Of a DNA stretch of 64,000 nt, positions 12,230 to 24,657 are shown piece after piece. The position numbers and the translations under genes are program-made. Numbering within the stretch: the first letter of the stretch is position 1; every line of letters begins with the position of its first letter. Source of the stretch: Synaphobranchus kaupii (lineage: Eukaryota > Chordata > Actinopteri > Anguilliformes > Synaphobranchidae); contig CM056380.1 of NCBI GenBank assembly GCA_029718625.1, forward strand, positions 15,813,959 to 15,877,958, given 5' to 3'. Under the pieces are notes generated by a model. The model had not been told where the DNA came from and made no database searches. It was given only the letters and a program-made list of their open reading frames with translations.

Positions 12230-13279
12230 CAAGTGCCATGGTGGGTAATCAAACTAAGCAACCGCATCAGGGGATTTGTATATGGGCTGAGCACCCTTAT
12301 AGAAATGTAATATACTGCAGTATATTTTAAATATATTGTGAAGATAATTTTGATATATTTACAATCGCGGTATATTCTTTGATATTTGATATATTTACAA
12401 TAGCAGTATATTCTTTTTCCATAAGGGCAGAGCTGGGTCGCTGGCATAAACGCTCTATGTAGTCGTTTAGAGCCACACGATTCAATTCTTTTGTTTTTGG
12501 TGGTTGTGATTTATGTTGGAGCACTTTGGGGCCACAACAACATTCTTGTTTAGGGCCACCAAAACTCCAGGGCTGGAGAGCCAGCTGCCCTATGAACTGA
12601 GCCACATGTGCTTGTGAAATAATTACGTTAACCAGGGAATTGACATGTTAAAATGTATTCTATCACAGATGTTTATTTGAACTGTCCAACTTGGATGGAG
12701 GATGTGTGACATTTTATTTACTTTTCTTATTTTGCCATTAGTTTATTTTTTTTATTTTTCTTATTGTTAGAGATTTTGATATTTATGAAGAGAGAATTAT
12801 GCTGGATATTGTCTGCAGTTACATTTGGCAATAAATATTCAAACTATTATATGTAGTACGGCAGTAGTCTTGAATTTCAAATATTTGGATACAAAGAGAT
12901 TTTAAAATTGGGAAACTACAATAACAAACACATACAGAGTGAATAACACTGGAATTAATAAAAACAATTATGCGTTATTTAAATGTATCATTTCATTTGA
13001 AAATTTAGGCACACAAGTTTTTGTTTAGATTTATTTATGGGGCATAAATTACCGTTAATTTTTAAAAATTTTTATTATAAATTATTATTATTATTCTAGT
13101 CCTGAAATTTGCCTCTGCAGAAGTACTTGAGCAATACTGATGCAGAAATGCCTACCCCAGTAAATTATACAGAGGCTTCATAATTGTGTGCCTAAGCATG
13201 ATGCCTGCATCTGTCTGTGTGTGTGCGCCTGCCACTGCCTGGAAGTGGCCCATTCCATCTCTGCTTGATTATATTAGTT
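12230..13279. other. AT-rich intronic DNA, no gene
   Basis: Long A/T runs and nothing exon-like. A short near-duplication (tatattctttgatat) occurs at 12340-12420. Confidence 0.45.
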
Positions 13280-13430
13280 TATGTGTGTGTGTGTGTGTGT
13301 GTGTGCATGTGTGTGTGTATGCGTGTGTGTATGTGTGTGTATGCGCGCCCATGAGAGTGTGTGTGTGTGTGTGTGAGTGAGTGTGTGTATGCGCGCCCAT
13401 GAGAGTGTGTGTGTGTGTATGCGCGCCCAT

Positions 13431-13480
<50 letters not shown>

Positions 13481-13517
13481 CGCCCATGAGAGAGTGTGTG
13501 TGTATGCGTGCCCATGA

Positions 13518-13548
<31 letters not shown>

Positions 13549-13944
13549 CACGCCCATGAGAGTGTGTGTATGTGTGCCCATGAGAGAGTGTGTGTGTATG
13601 CGTGCCCATGAGAGAGTGTGTGTGTATGCGTGCCCATGAGAGTGTGTGTGTGTGTGTGTGTGTGTGTATGCACGCCCATGAGAGTGTGTGTGTGTGTGTA
13701 TGCGTGCCCATGAGTGTGTGTGTGTGTGTGTGTGTGTATGCACGCCCATGAGAGTGTGTGTATGTGTGCCCATGAGTGTGTGTGTGTGTGTGTGTGTGTG
13801 TATGCACGCCCATGTGAGTGTGTGTATGTGTGTATGCGCGCCCATGAGTGTGTGTGTGTGTGTGTGTGCGCGCCCATGAGAGAGTGTGTGTGTGTGTGTA
13901 TGCGCGCCCATGAGAGTGTGTGTATGTGTGTATGCGCGCCCATG

Positions 13945-13978
<34 letters not shown>

Positions 13979-14020
13979 CACGCCCATGAGAGTGTGTGTG
14001 TGCCCATGAGAATGAGTGTG
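13280..14020 (+). repeat. composite GT-rich minisatellite
   Basis: About 740 bp of (GT)n tracts punctuated by tatgcgcgcccatgagag blocks every 25-60 bp. The minus strand gives a 331-codon His-Thr repeat frame and the plus strand Cys-Val frames; all are artefacts of the dinucleotide period. Confidence 0.97.
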
Positions 14021-15841
14021 TACATGCCACTCCATCTCCTACTGGATTTCCTCTCTTTAAGCTTTTTTTTATTGCAAAATGGCGTCCTTGCTTTCTAAGC
14101 TCTCTAGAACTTTCTAAAGTGAATTGGGACTGAAGGGCAGATGATAAGAGCAGGTGTATGTGTGGCTGTGAGGCGATTACAGGGTGCCTGCGTGCCACTG
14201 CGGGAGGGTCGGGTGGGGCTCTGCTCTTCACAGATACCTCATCGCCACGGTGACACAACAACATGATGCAAGGGCTCTTCTATAAGGATCCCCGCCTCTC
14301 ATTAAAAACTGGATTTCCTGCGCCGTCCAGCGGAGCGGGGGGCATCTGAACATGGCCCCCCCCCCCCCCAGGGCACCTTGCCACACGATTCAGCCAATCA
14401 TCTTCTTGGCTTGAGCATTAAGCAATGAAATCTTTCTCCCCAGTTCTGAGGGTGTTAGTATTACAGGGGCTGAGAAAACAGCTGTGCCCCCAGCCATCCA
14501 CAGCCACAGTAAAGCGGCCCGCATCGCCGTGTAAACACCTACCTGCTCCAGCACTCCAACAACAAAGCCAAACGCAATGCAGACTCAACGAGCCATAAGT
14601 CAGCACATTATCAAACCCAGTGGTTGTCACACTGCTTAAAGGGTTAAAAAGTAAATCAAAATATGCTCTTTTTAACAGAACCTCTATGTGAGTGTACAAT
14701 TACACACATATACTCATTTACACACATAATAACAACTGTTTTTGTAATTGGATGATGATCAGTTTGTACGGATCTCCCACATCTAAGTTATACATACATG
14801 GGAAACCCTGCGTAGCTAGCTTCTTTAAAGTCTTCAGTATATAACAATATTATTGATCAAACTGTAAACAAAATATGAAGTTATATGCATTAAATTGCAG
14901 CTTGATCTGTTCTCAGGATGCCAGAGCACTTTCACGGCTCCAACTCTGACCTGCACGTGAGTTTGAGTTCCGAAAGGCTTGGAGATCACATGGCTTATGC
15001 CGAGAGCAATTTGAGCACAAAATCAGCATCACCATTACAATAATTCAAACATTATTATGTAATTGTGTGGCATTGTGCCATATATGCATGATATGCAATG
15101 GGAGACATGAGTGACATTTTAAATGTTTCTCTCAAATTAGACATAGACCCATAATTTAACATAATGCATAAAATCCACTGGCGATTGACATGTCTGCAAC
15201 ATCTATATGGGTGGCATCTGCATTTTACAAATGTTACATGACCAACTCCATTTTTCCGCGGTTGGAATAAACCTTGAGTAGGCTACTTGCTACTACTGCG
15301 AAAAGCACAGTGCTCTTTCTGGTCCTCGTTATTCTAGCAAGGTGACGAAGCATTGCGTGGCAGCTGTTGAAAAACAATCGACGAATGGCCTTGTTCGAAC
15401 AATCGGGCTGATAAACACTTGGGCCTAACTGCGGCGGAGGATAGCGTAAACTACGCCAACGGGACAAAAGATAATCCTGCTGAGAAAAGCGCACAATTTC
15501 TTGGAAACTGTATTTAGTTGAAAATGTTCATTTAAAAGAGGGAGTGTACGGGAAAAAACGGTATAAAAACTAATGAGGCGTTTACATATGTAGGCTACTG
15601 CAGAGGAATCGATTAACATTTTCTGCGTGTGTATTTAAGAATTTTGATGTAATCACTAGTGCTATTACTATACAATTTCATATAATAGCCTATCATATAC
15701 GTTATTATTCGTATAAGTATGAACATTAGCCTACATGGAGACTAGCACCTGCGTCACCCTCGACATAACCACATCAATGATGAAGATGACGAAGACACTG
15801 ATATTTGACAAAAAATAAATAAAATGAGCAAAACAACCTAC
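14021..15841. other. kif5a intron 1 next to exon 1, no gene recognised
   Basis: A C run occurs at about 14359-14371. Small open frames have no recognisable content. Starts with the exon 1 donor on the minus strand. Confidence 0.4.
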
Positions 15842-15970
15842 CCCAATGATGACTGTGTCGTCTGCTTGAAATTTGGGCAGAAATTTGTCCCCTCGTATAA
15901 TTTCCGATTGATTCAGAGGACGAAAACGGCAGAGTACCTTGATGTTGCATTCTGCTGTCGCATCGGCCAT
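15842..15970 (-). CDS. kif5a: kif5a coding exon 1 (kinesin-1 heavy chain, N-terminus)
   Basis: This exon encodes the first 43 residues of a conventional kinesin heavy chain, the ATP-driven motor that moves cargo toward microtubule plus ends, mainly in neurons for KIF5A. Seen: ATG at 15970, a frame reading [20 protein letters not shown] and continuing through RGDKF to DDTVIIG, then a consensus donor GTAGGT directly after the Gly codon at 15842. CRFRPLN is the conserved first strand and nucleotide-pocket motif of the kinesin motor domain. The frame runs on into intron, but the residues after VIIG lose all kinesin character. Residues such as [11 protein letters not shown] fit KIF5A better than KIF5B or KIF5C as I recall them, and the adjacent dctn2 and mbd6 support kif5a. 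No second exon was recognised down to position 1, so intron 1 exceeds 15.8 kb. A teleost-specific duplicate (aa or ab) cannot be assigned. Confidence 0.88.
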
Positions 15971-16610
15971 TGTGGAAATTTTCAGGACGCTCTTCAGATA
16001 AACAGAAATTCTTTGTGATTTTCTATTTAATTAGACGCGACGTTCACTTTTTCTCGAATATACTGATCCAAGAGATGCAGCGCCTGTTTTTTCCTGATGT
16101 TTATTTTTTTTCAGCGATTTGCTGAGGAAATGATAAATATTTTGAGCTTTGCGTAGTGCTTACCGCAATGAGCGAATACAAGTGTAGAATTCACCTGTGG
16201 AAAGATACGATGATGCGAAAATCTGCATGAACAGTAATGCAGAATAGGAAAATAATCTTTGGTGGATATCTATCTGAACAAATACACCTATAATTTAAGA
16301 ATAAAGTAACTGCGATGATAACTGAGTTAAGTCAATTATGTTTTCGTCTGTTGTAATTTCGTTGGCAACGGAGCCTTTTCTCATGAATGATTTTAAATTT
16401 TTGTTTTTTTTTTTGTTTTGAATGTCAGTCGGGTATTCCAGTCGAGGGTACACGGCCAGCTGAAGGTGAGACGCGGAGGAGAGATCGAGGCACGCTTTGC
16501 GGCGATGAGAGCTGACTCGTCTTTATGTGGCGCGGGGCGTGGTCAGCGCGCTGCTGCACGGCAACGTTAAAGGGATACTCGCATCAGCACCACAGAACGG
16601 AGGGGGAAGT
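15971..16610 (-). promoter_or_regulatory. kif5a: kif5a 5'UTR and presumed promoter
   Basis: Upstream (minus strand) of the kif5a ATG the DNA is AT-rich to about 16430, then becomes CpG-rich from about 16440 to 16610. I see no convincing TATA box. The transcription start is not determinable from sequence; the CpG-rich block is the likeliest core promoter. It holds a sequence resembling the left half of the RE1/REST element (see findings). Confidence 0.35.
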
Positions 16611-17588
16611 AGGTGTTACAATTCACCCTTGCCTTGCCACATAATTCGTTGAATATTTTGATGTATTTTAATGCTTAATGGTAATTATATGTTTAATGCT
16701 TTACAAACGTTTACACATTGCAAAATACTAACAATGAATAAAATTAATAAAGATTAGTTTTATTCATTAATTATAAGATGATTCATTAAATTTAATTTCA
16801 TCAAATGCCTACTACTGGTTTGCAACAAGCTTATTGTAACCACACTAACATCACTCTCGTAAATAATGCCAAAATGATACAAATGGATAAAACAGAGTAA
16901 ATGTAACAGACCGTTTATGAGTAGAACTCTTATTTACTGTGGGGTTATACTTTAGTTGACTTATTGATGAGGAACAATGGAGCTGGTAAGGCCAGAGTTG
17001 TCAGGGAGGAACAAGGCCAGCATTACTATGACATCATCAAAGTAAGACAGTGGCGCTACGTTCTCTTGTGTCTCCCCACGGAACTCTTTTTCCGGAATCC
17101 AACCCACAAGGCCGACAGAGCAATATCGACCTTAGGGAATTGTGGGGGAGGGCGGGAGGGAGGTAGTGCTTCAGCAGGGTGAAAATAACAGTGGTGCAAC
17201 ATAATTCTGAAGCAGATATTCCACACGTATATGTTGGCCTATTATGACAGGTCTCTGTGTAATCTCTTGGGCTAGAAGGGCCTATGGCACAGAGACAGGA
17301 AGTGATGAGTCCTTCTTGTTTGCAATTAGAGGGTTTTTTTAAAGCTTAATCCAGAGGGCACTTGTGCCTGTTGGTTTTTGTTACATCACTTGATCAATTA
17401 AAGGTGTTCAAAACAGGTGTTTAAGTTCTTTAAAAATTCCCCATAAATACGGTTTATCTTATCACAGTGCAGGTTTGGCATGTTTATTTAGTTCCTGTGG
17501 TGGTAGTTTCAGCACATGAACCCCACTTGCTTCAGAAATTTTTATAAAATGTAACGTTCTAAAGGTATATCTGCCACAAAACATATTA
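16611..17588. other. intergenic DNA between kif5a and dctn2
   Basis: AT-rich with a small frame at 16964-17182 of no recognisable type. Nothing supportable. Confidence 0.45.
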
Positions 17589-17663
17589 CAAACCCCAATT
17601 CCAAAAAAGTTGGGACAGTATGTAAAATGCACATCAAAGCAGAAAGTGATTTTTAAATTTTTA

Positions 17664-18525
17664 AAATGTGCTCAAATTTGTTGGTACCCCTGGTAAAGAT
17701 GGGAAAAAGGGTTATAAAAATTCACCGTTTGGTGAATTAGCTTAATTTCACACTGAAAAAATGAGAAAAATCCAACCTTTAAACCAAACATGGTTGGTAA
17801 AATGGCTCTAAATCATCAAGGGTCTGAGGTATCAAACAAGCCTCAAACCATCACTCTGCTGCCAGATATGCAGTAGATATGGATGGATCACTTTAAGGGT
17901 TGTTTCTCCTGACAAATTTTCTTATTCTCTCTATGGAAAAATAAGTCAGGAGAAGAAACCATTCAAGTTATCCATCCATATCTACTGTATTTATGGCAGC
18001 AAAGTGGTGGTTTAAGGCTTGTTTGATACGTCAGACCCTTGATGACTTAGAGCCATTTAGCTAACCATATGTTCCATACTGTTCCAGTGTCATTTACAGC
18101 TAAATCTAGTCCCACCCCCCAATTCCCATAGATATCCATTCAAATGCAGACGATGTAGTATCGCTTGTAAGAGTACCAGAAAATAATATATCAAGAATCT
18201 TTTGATGTTGTTGGGTCACAGACATCAGGAAGTCATGGCATGCAAAGATATGCGACCAAATATAAAAAAATTATTACTTTATTCAATATATAAATGCAGG
18301 GGTACCAATAATTGTGGCCAACATGGTTTTGTTAAAAATAATTATTTCTTGATGAGGGATTTTTCTCATAATAAATTAACGTCAATTAAAGGTTGGATTT
18401 TTCTAATTTTTTCATTGGGAAAATTTTTATTTTTTTAGATTAAGCTAATTCACCAAACAGTGAATTTTTTATAACCCTTTTTACCCATCTTTACCAGGGG
18501 GTACCAACAAATTTGAGCACGTCTG
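17664..18525. mobile_element. foldback element, copy 1 (deleted left arm)
   Basis: Terminal inverted repeats read tgtgctcaaatttgttggta and taccaacaaatttgagcac, with TA on both outer sides. Internal sequence (gtgaattagcttaat; catggcatgcaaag; atgttgttgggtcaca) is shared with the intact copy at 34737-35905. The left arm lacks about 300 bp relative to the right arm. It sits inside the older element at 17589. Confidence 0.85.
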
Positions 18526-18567
18526 TATGCATTTAATTGAAAACAGTACAACTAAAAGATATTTAGG

Positions 18568-20472
18568 GCTCTATCTTGGCGATCTTGGCGCTTGGTCTAA
18601 GCGCATGGCGTAAAGTCCATTTAGGGCGTGTCCAAGTCCACTTTTGCTATTTTAACGGCGTGTTTTTTGGGCGCTAAGCACGGGGCAAGGTGCAAATGGG
18701 CTGAACCTAGTCGCTTCATTAATTATAGGTGTGTCTTGGGCGTGACATGCAATAAACCAATCAAAATGTCATATCCCATTCCCTTTAAAAGCCTGCTTTT
18801 CCACCTTGGCGGATTGCTTAGGATGGCGAAACAGACATGCTCGTGCGTGTTTAGTGTGATCAAGGAATAGGCTAAATGGAGTATGATCAATATTATTCGG
18901 ACTAACCATTAGCCTATTAATTCCCAACAGGGCTGTTATTTTACAAAATATATGCAGTTAAATTTCGTTAAAAGGACCTGCAACAGCTGAGAATAAGCTA
19001 TCAATGGCTTCAGTCTCTCCTTAGAAAACGCCAAATTAGCCTGCTTGTTCAGCGAATTTCGTTTGCTTATGCAATGAAAGTGTCAAACATCAATTCCATG
19101 AGGCTGTTCTCATGGAGTTCTCGAAGTTCAAGCTTCATCGAAGTTCATTAGGCTACCTGCATAGTAATATTGATTAATAACATAAATGCCGTTATTTTGC
19201 CTTAATGATGACACTAAATACAATAAAGCTGTCAGGTTGGCAACCCATATGTTCACGCATATTTCCCCTTGTTTAATAATGTCCTGTTTATGGAAATGTG
19301 ACCAACCTGTTTTACTCGTAGCGTAATGCTTTAAAACAATCCACGTTCCCAGGAAAACCGTGAAACGTGCGACTTACAGCAGGGGAAACAGAGAAAATGC
19401 AGCGCACATGCAGAGAATGGCATTAAAATTAATTGTGAATTAATTGTGTAACGTGCTGCAAATTTGTTTACGTTTATAATTAGACGCTTAGTTCTCTTTA
19501 AAATCGTTTTGTTCAGTTATGGAATAACAGGTGAAATCAGCTGGGTTTTAATAACCTGAGAGTATGGAAACCTGGTCACTGTCATTTAAAAAATATGAAG
19601 AACGAAGAATAGCTAAGGTTACAATTTAGTTAACGTGGTGACATTTATCTCAGTTTTTTAACCATAGGCTATCGAATAGCGAATCCGCTGTAGCCTAGGC
19701 TATTTGAAAAACAATAAATGCAATATTCACTGGACAAGGTTTTGAACTTTTTTCAGTCACAAACCATTCTATTTACTTACAGGCTGTATTCCTAGATAAA
19801 CAGAGCTGTATTGTAATGACATCTGAAGCGCATTTTCAGAACTCAAATGTCCATCTATTGCCGTGCGCGAGTTTTCCATTGAATGACAATTCACGCATTA
19901 GGTGTAAATGACAATTTGCGCATTAGGCTTGATATAGGTGTTATCAGCTCCTTTTTAATGGATAGCCATTGTCCCATACCATCGCACATCGCCTGGATGT
20001 TGATGGAGTGGGCAGAAAGCAATTCAATGTGGCATTCCCCTTCGCTGAGGGAAAGGTAGGTTATGGACCCTTTGATTATTATGCAGTTTTTGATATAGCC
20101 TACACAATAATAATATTTCACATTGTAATCTTGATATTTTAGTCATGCTTGTGCGCGCCCCTGTGTGTAACAGACAGGAGGGTACGCGCGTTGTGCACAC
20201 GCCTATGTAGACGCACTTATTTGCGCCGTTAAAATAACATGTAAACAACTGCAACATGACTTTAAACCAGGTTTGTGGTGGTTCTAGCACAAGCGCTTTC
20301 TGCTGGCTCAAGATAGCAATACGCCAAAAAGAATCCTGGCCACTCCTCATGGACGCAAGAATACATGGTATTTAAATGGCGTGAACGTAAGGCGTTATAA
20401 TGAACCATGCGCCGGGTGTAAGACAGCAAAGACACTTGCGTTTGGGTTAGCGCCGGGTGTAAGACAGGGCCC
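18568..20472. mobile_element. inserted repeat with GGGCYCT ends
   Basis: Left end gggctctatcttggcgatct and right end gccgggtgtaagacagggcc are imperfect inverted repeats, each rich in gcgc/ggcg motifs typical of a very common fish DNA-transposon family. No transposase frame is visible, so it is non-autonomous. It lies at the centre of the 17589 element. Confidence 0.6.
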
Positions 20473-21101
20473 TTAATGTTTTACCTTATCAACCTTATAG
20501 ATTTTTGTAAATATATGCTAATTCCAAATTTGATGCCTGCAACTCGTTCCAAAAATGTTGCATATAGGCTATTGTGTTCAACCATTGTAGACTACGTGAC
20601 TTTATTAGGTAAATCGTTAAAAAAAGATTCGATTTTTAAATCAATTTTTTCAGTAAAACCAAGGATTTATTTGTTTACTTAATAATATTGCGTGCAACCA
20701 CTTTCTTTTGATTGTGTGATGGGTATATCCAAGTCGTCAATAGGAGCTATGATCATTTTATCAATGCGACGGATTAATACGTTCACTGCCTTCCCCATCA
20801 CGCAAGAGCAACTACGATGCACAAACGTAGAATTTTACAAAGGCAAATGCGGTTATTAAAGGCAATATTACTGACACGTTGAAAATGTACACCACCACAA
20901 ACATTTTTTTTTGGAGAAAGCTGCCCAGGGGGCAGGTACAAGAAACAGGTCATCAAAATATCATGCCCTGTGCCACCCACATTTCGAGAAACGCACCTGC
21001 GTAGCGCAGGTTAGAATATGGCGTATCTCATCCCGCATTAAATCCGCGCAGGAGAGGCACTTAAGCGCATGACTTAAGTTGGCCATCTCTGAATCCGGCC
21101 C
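20473..21101. mobile_element. repeat fragment ending GAATCCGGCCC
   Basis: The right end (gccatctctgaatccggccc) has the look of a transposon terminus, and the element at 17589 resumes directly after it. A matching left terminus was not found, so this is a truncated remnant. Confidence 0.4.
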
Positions 21102-21304
21102 TAAATATCTTTTCTTTGTACTGTATTCAATTAAATATACAGTATGTAAAAGTGAAATTAAAAATCACTGCTTTCTGCTTTCATGTGCATTTTACATACT
21201 GTCCCAACTTTTTTGGAATTGGGGTTTGTATATTAAATTAAAGCTTTAGCTGATCTGACTGATTTAACTTCCTGATATGTGAATGTGTACATTAAGTTGT
21301 GATG

Positions 21305-21503
21305 GGGCCTCATGTATAAAAGGTGCGTACACACAAAAATGATGCATATGCCAGTTTCCCCACCATCGGAGTCGCCAATTCTCAAAAACGTGTGTGCATG
21401 AGTCATACTCTGCGTAAATGTGTTAATGTTTTGACGTCAAGTTTGTGGGGAAATTGGCGTACATATATTTTTTGTACATATGTACCTTTTATACATGAGG
21501 CCC
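21305..21503. mobile_element. 199-bp MITE with ATG target duplication
   Basis: Inverted ends gggcctcatgtataaaaggt and accttttatacatgaggccc are perfect over 17 or more bases. ATG flanks both sides (21302-21304 and 21504-21506), a 3-bp duplication as in PIF/Harbinger-like elements. Confidence 0.85.
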
Positions 21504-21639
21504 ATGGTGCCCATTACAGTCCAGTGGCTGAAATTTAGGTTGGAACAAAAGCCAGGGTTCCACAGAACCAAGTAAGAAAGCTCCTAAGCCAGAGATACAG
21601 GATATGGCCAAAAATATCGGGACACCCCTTGGTTTGGTC

Positions 21640-21960
21640 ATGGTTTGTGCTTGGCCCCTTAGTTCTAGTGAGGGCAAATCTTAATGCTACAGCACACAAT
21701 GCCATTCTAGACAATTCTGTGCTTCCAAGTTTGTGGCAACAGTTTGGGGAAGGCCCTTTCCTGTTTCAGAATGACAATGCCCCTGTGCACAAAGCGAGGT
21801 CCAGACAGAAATTTGTTGACGAGATCAGTGCGGAAGAGCTTGACTGGTCAAAATACCTTTGGAATCAATTGGAAAGCTAACAGCGGACCAGGCTTAATCA
21901 CCCAAAAGCAGTGCCTAACCTCACAAATGCTCTTCTGGCTGAATGGAAGCAAATCCATGT
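21640..21960 (+). pseudogene. Tc1 transposase remnant (C-terminal part)
   Basis: The frame includes FLFQNDNAPVHKARS, the second catalytic Asp motif of Tc1-type DDE transposases, preceded by LPSLWQQFGEG. The first catalytic Asp is absent and the frame shifts near 21880 before the Glu motif. Not functional. Confidence 0.82.
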
Positions 21961-21966
21961 AGCAAC

Positions 21967-22691
21967 CAGAGGTCGCCAGAATGTCCGGAATGATTACAGT
22001 TTGTCGGACATATGATAAAAAAAACGGCCATATCTATTTTCAATGCATGAACGACAGGCAGGTGCATTTAATGATGTAGCCTAACAACATATGTTACAGC
22101 GTAGTATTATATTTTGGACTGAAAACGATTTGAAAATAAAGGAATAATATAAATAATATAAAAATTAAATATTACAGCTTCGCCTTGCACAAGCGGATGA
22201 ATTACATTAAAATTGCGCATTTGGTGTGCGTGACTGCGTGCGTAATGTTTTCTCAACAAAAGAAGCTGTCTTGATTTTTGCATCATTAGTTTATTAGAAC
22301 ACATTGTTATTCGGAATAACGATTTTAACATTTCTTTACTCCAAGGCAAATTGCGGAGTTGCGGAAGATGCTATAAGGAAAAAGAGGCAGCAACGACACG
22401 TGACAATTGGGATCTGACCTAACGTTAACGAACAACGCTTTCGGGAAAATCAGACCAGAACAGTGTAGGCTATTGATTTAACAAGAAAAAAAATGCTGAT
22501 TATATATATTATAAGGCCTAATGATAAATTGCCGTGATATTGAGACTAAATATGTTAAATTACTAGGCTATATTGCGGAGTTATTTATTTATTTTTTTAC
22601 CGGCCCAAATGTCCGGAGGGAATTACATTTTCCGGCCTTTGTCATAAAAAAACGGTAAAAACCGGCAATTGCTGGCCTAACGCGACCCCTG
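21967..22691. mobile_element. non-autonomous hAT element with perfect 8-bp TSD
   Basis: GTAGCAAC stands directly on both sides (21959-21966 and 22692-22699). The termini cagaggtcgc and gcgacccctg are inverted copies with one mismatch. An 8-bp duplication and CAG(A/G)GG termini are hAT hallmarks. No transposase is seen in 725 bp. Confidence 0.9.
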
Positions 22692-22804
22692 GTAGCAACG
22701 TTCCAACATCTGGTGGAAAGCATTCCCAGTAGAGTGGAGGCTGTTATAGTAGCAAATGGGGGACCAACTCCATATTAATGCCCAGGATTTTGGAATGAGA
22801 TGTT

Positions 22805-23147
22805 AATAATAATAATGCCTTGCATTTATATAGCGCCTTTCTCACCCGCCGGCGCTTTACAATGATGGGGGGGAAGCTCGCCTCTACCGCCAGCAATGTG
22901 TAGCACCCACCTGGGTGATGCAACGGCAGCCATTTTGCACCAGAATATGCTCACCACAATATCAGAGGTGGAGAGGGAGAGAACAATTTTTTTTCGCCAA
23001 TTAAACTGGGGGATGATTAGGTGGCAGATATAAAGAGCCAGGTTGGGAATTTAGCCAGGACACCGGGGAAACTCTTTACGATAAGTGTCATGGGATCTTT
23101 AATGACCAAGTAAGTCAGGACCTCGGTATACCATCTTGTGTTATATG
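22805..23147 (+). repeat. interspersed repeat (tttatatagcgcctttct type)
   Basis: Begins with an AAT run, then gcatttatatagcgcctttc, a phrase common in many animal repeats. It splits the right part of the Tc1 fossil. Family not determined. Confidence 0.6.
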
Positions 23148-23180
23148 AGCAGGTGTCTATATACTTTTGGCCATGTAGTG

Positions 23181-24640
23181 TACTTAAATCTGGCCTACAG
23201 GCCCAGTAGTGCTGCTGGCTTTCATTCTTCCCCTTTAATCAGGACCTGATTTAGACCTGGGACACCAGGTGAGTTGAAACTCTGACCAATCAGTGACACT
23301 AATCAATCAATTATCCTTCCTACAGGGGCCAAATTGAGGGCCAAATTTGCAAAAATAGCCCTCGGCTATGACATGAGAGGTAGCATTTTGTTCGGGGATG
23401 GATTGTTTAGACAGGGTACAGAATAAGTTAACCCGTGGGTTTCTGTTTGTGCCATCTTTCTATTGTATGATCCGGCAGCCAAATGTAACTTTTTTAAAGC
23501 CATCATAAAGCATAGATTACCACCTAATGCTGTTACACCTTTTTTTTTTCTAATTTACTTTGTTTGCTTTTTTTCCCCCTTTTCTCCCAATTTGGTTACT
23601 GAAAGTCTTTTACCGCACCACCGCGGTGCTACCGTTTAACTTTTTAATTCCCAGTTATTATGGCAAGTTTTACACTTCTTTTCGGAATTAATGGTCTATA
23701 TACCTCATTTAAAGAGTAAGTACACTCACTGTCTCAGCCTGGCTATGCCTACTACACAGTTTTGAAAAATACTTTGTGGGGTGAGCGAGGGAGAGGGGTG
23801 GGGGCGGAGGAGCTGTGTCCAATCGCATTTGCATAAATGAACGTACAATGTAGGGCTACAAATGATTTTGTATAACTCGGATCAAACTGTCAAACTAGAC
23901 ATTGCAGATCAAATATGAATCAAGATTCAGCAACTGCATGGCCTAATTCTCACTTCAAATATTTTCAGAAACGTATTTTAGTGGATTATTTAGATGGAAT
24001 AAGAGAGTTTATGTACAGGACGCCACGTTGTTCCAGTTTTAAAACATGGAGCCAAAACAAAAGAAACGTAGTGGGTCTAACCAATCAGGTGCCGGCTGCT
24101 TCCATTGCGGGTGACAACAAGTATCCATATGATGTAGAGGTAGTCTGACATCACGACTGGGGTGGGGGCAGTGTGGGGAGCAGAAATGGAATTTCAACCA
24201 TTAGAGGGCAGCACTCAGCAAAAAAAAAGTGATCTAGGGTGTACTTACCCTTTAGCTAAAATTATATCGCTAATAAGACCAGCGGAAAACAATTTAGTGA
24301 TTATCACAGGCTGGTATGTGTCAAAGGTTAGCCAGGACACCTGTTTTGAAACCATTTGAAATTTTGTAATAGTCCCCCATAAGGACATCTGCTCTTTTGA
24401 GAAAGAACAGTCATAACATCAAAACTTATGTCCAAATGAACATTTGTGACCCAACACAGGCTTGAGATTCATGTCTCTCACTCGGCCATTTCACAGGAGA
24501 GGTGTGAAAGGTTGCAAAATCACTATCCGGTCAAAATGGAGTTAATGACATTCCTAAAGAAGTAATCTACCATTCACCTCAATTTCAAAATTCAAATAGT
24601 TGCTTAAATATGAAATTTTGTTAAATATTGGGACTATTTG
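23181..24640. other. intergenic DNA, no gene recognised
   Basis: Contains a fragment like the fish repeat seen at 57620 (caccaggtgagttgaaactc near 23269) and T-rich stretches near 23540. Small open frames have no recognisable content. Confidence 0.4.
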
Positions 24641-24657
24641 GTCCCCCATATCTTATG

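Larger units (their letters stand above)
17589..21228. mobile_element. palindromic MITE carrying nested insertions
   Basis: Ends caaaccccaattccaaaaaa at 17589 and ttttttggaattggggtttg ending at 21228 are inverted repeats flanked by TA on both sides, as in Tc1/mariner-type or similar integrations. The left arm (17589-17663 joined to 18526-18567) and right arm (21102-21228) mirror each other to the symmetric junction gatattta/taaatatc. The original element was therefore a hairpin of about 245 bp. Later insertions now occupy its left arm and its exact centre. Superfamily uncertain. Confidence 0.82.
21598..23180 (+). mobile_element. degenerate Tc1-like transposon
   Basis: Left end tatggccaaaaatatcggga and right end tctatatacttttggccatg are the typical TIR wording of a fish Tc1 family, with TA just outside. 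Most of the transposase is deleted. Two younger repeats are inserted: a hAT-type element at 21967-22691 and a repeat at 22805-23147. Confidence 0.85.

Noticed and set aside
13269..14264. 331-codon His-Thr repeat frame and companions
   Set aside because: Translation of a (GT)n-based array; no gene-like composition outside the repeat.
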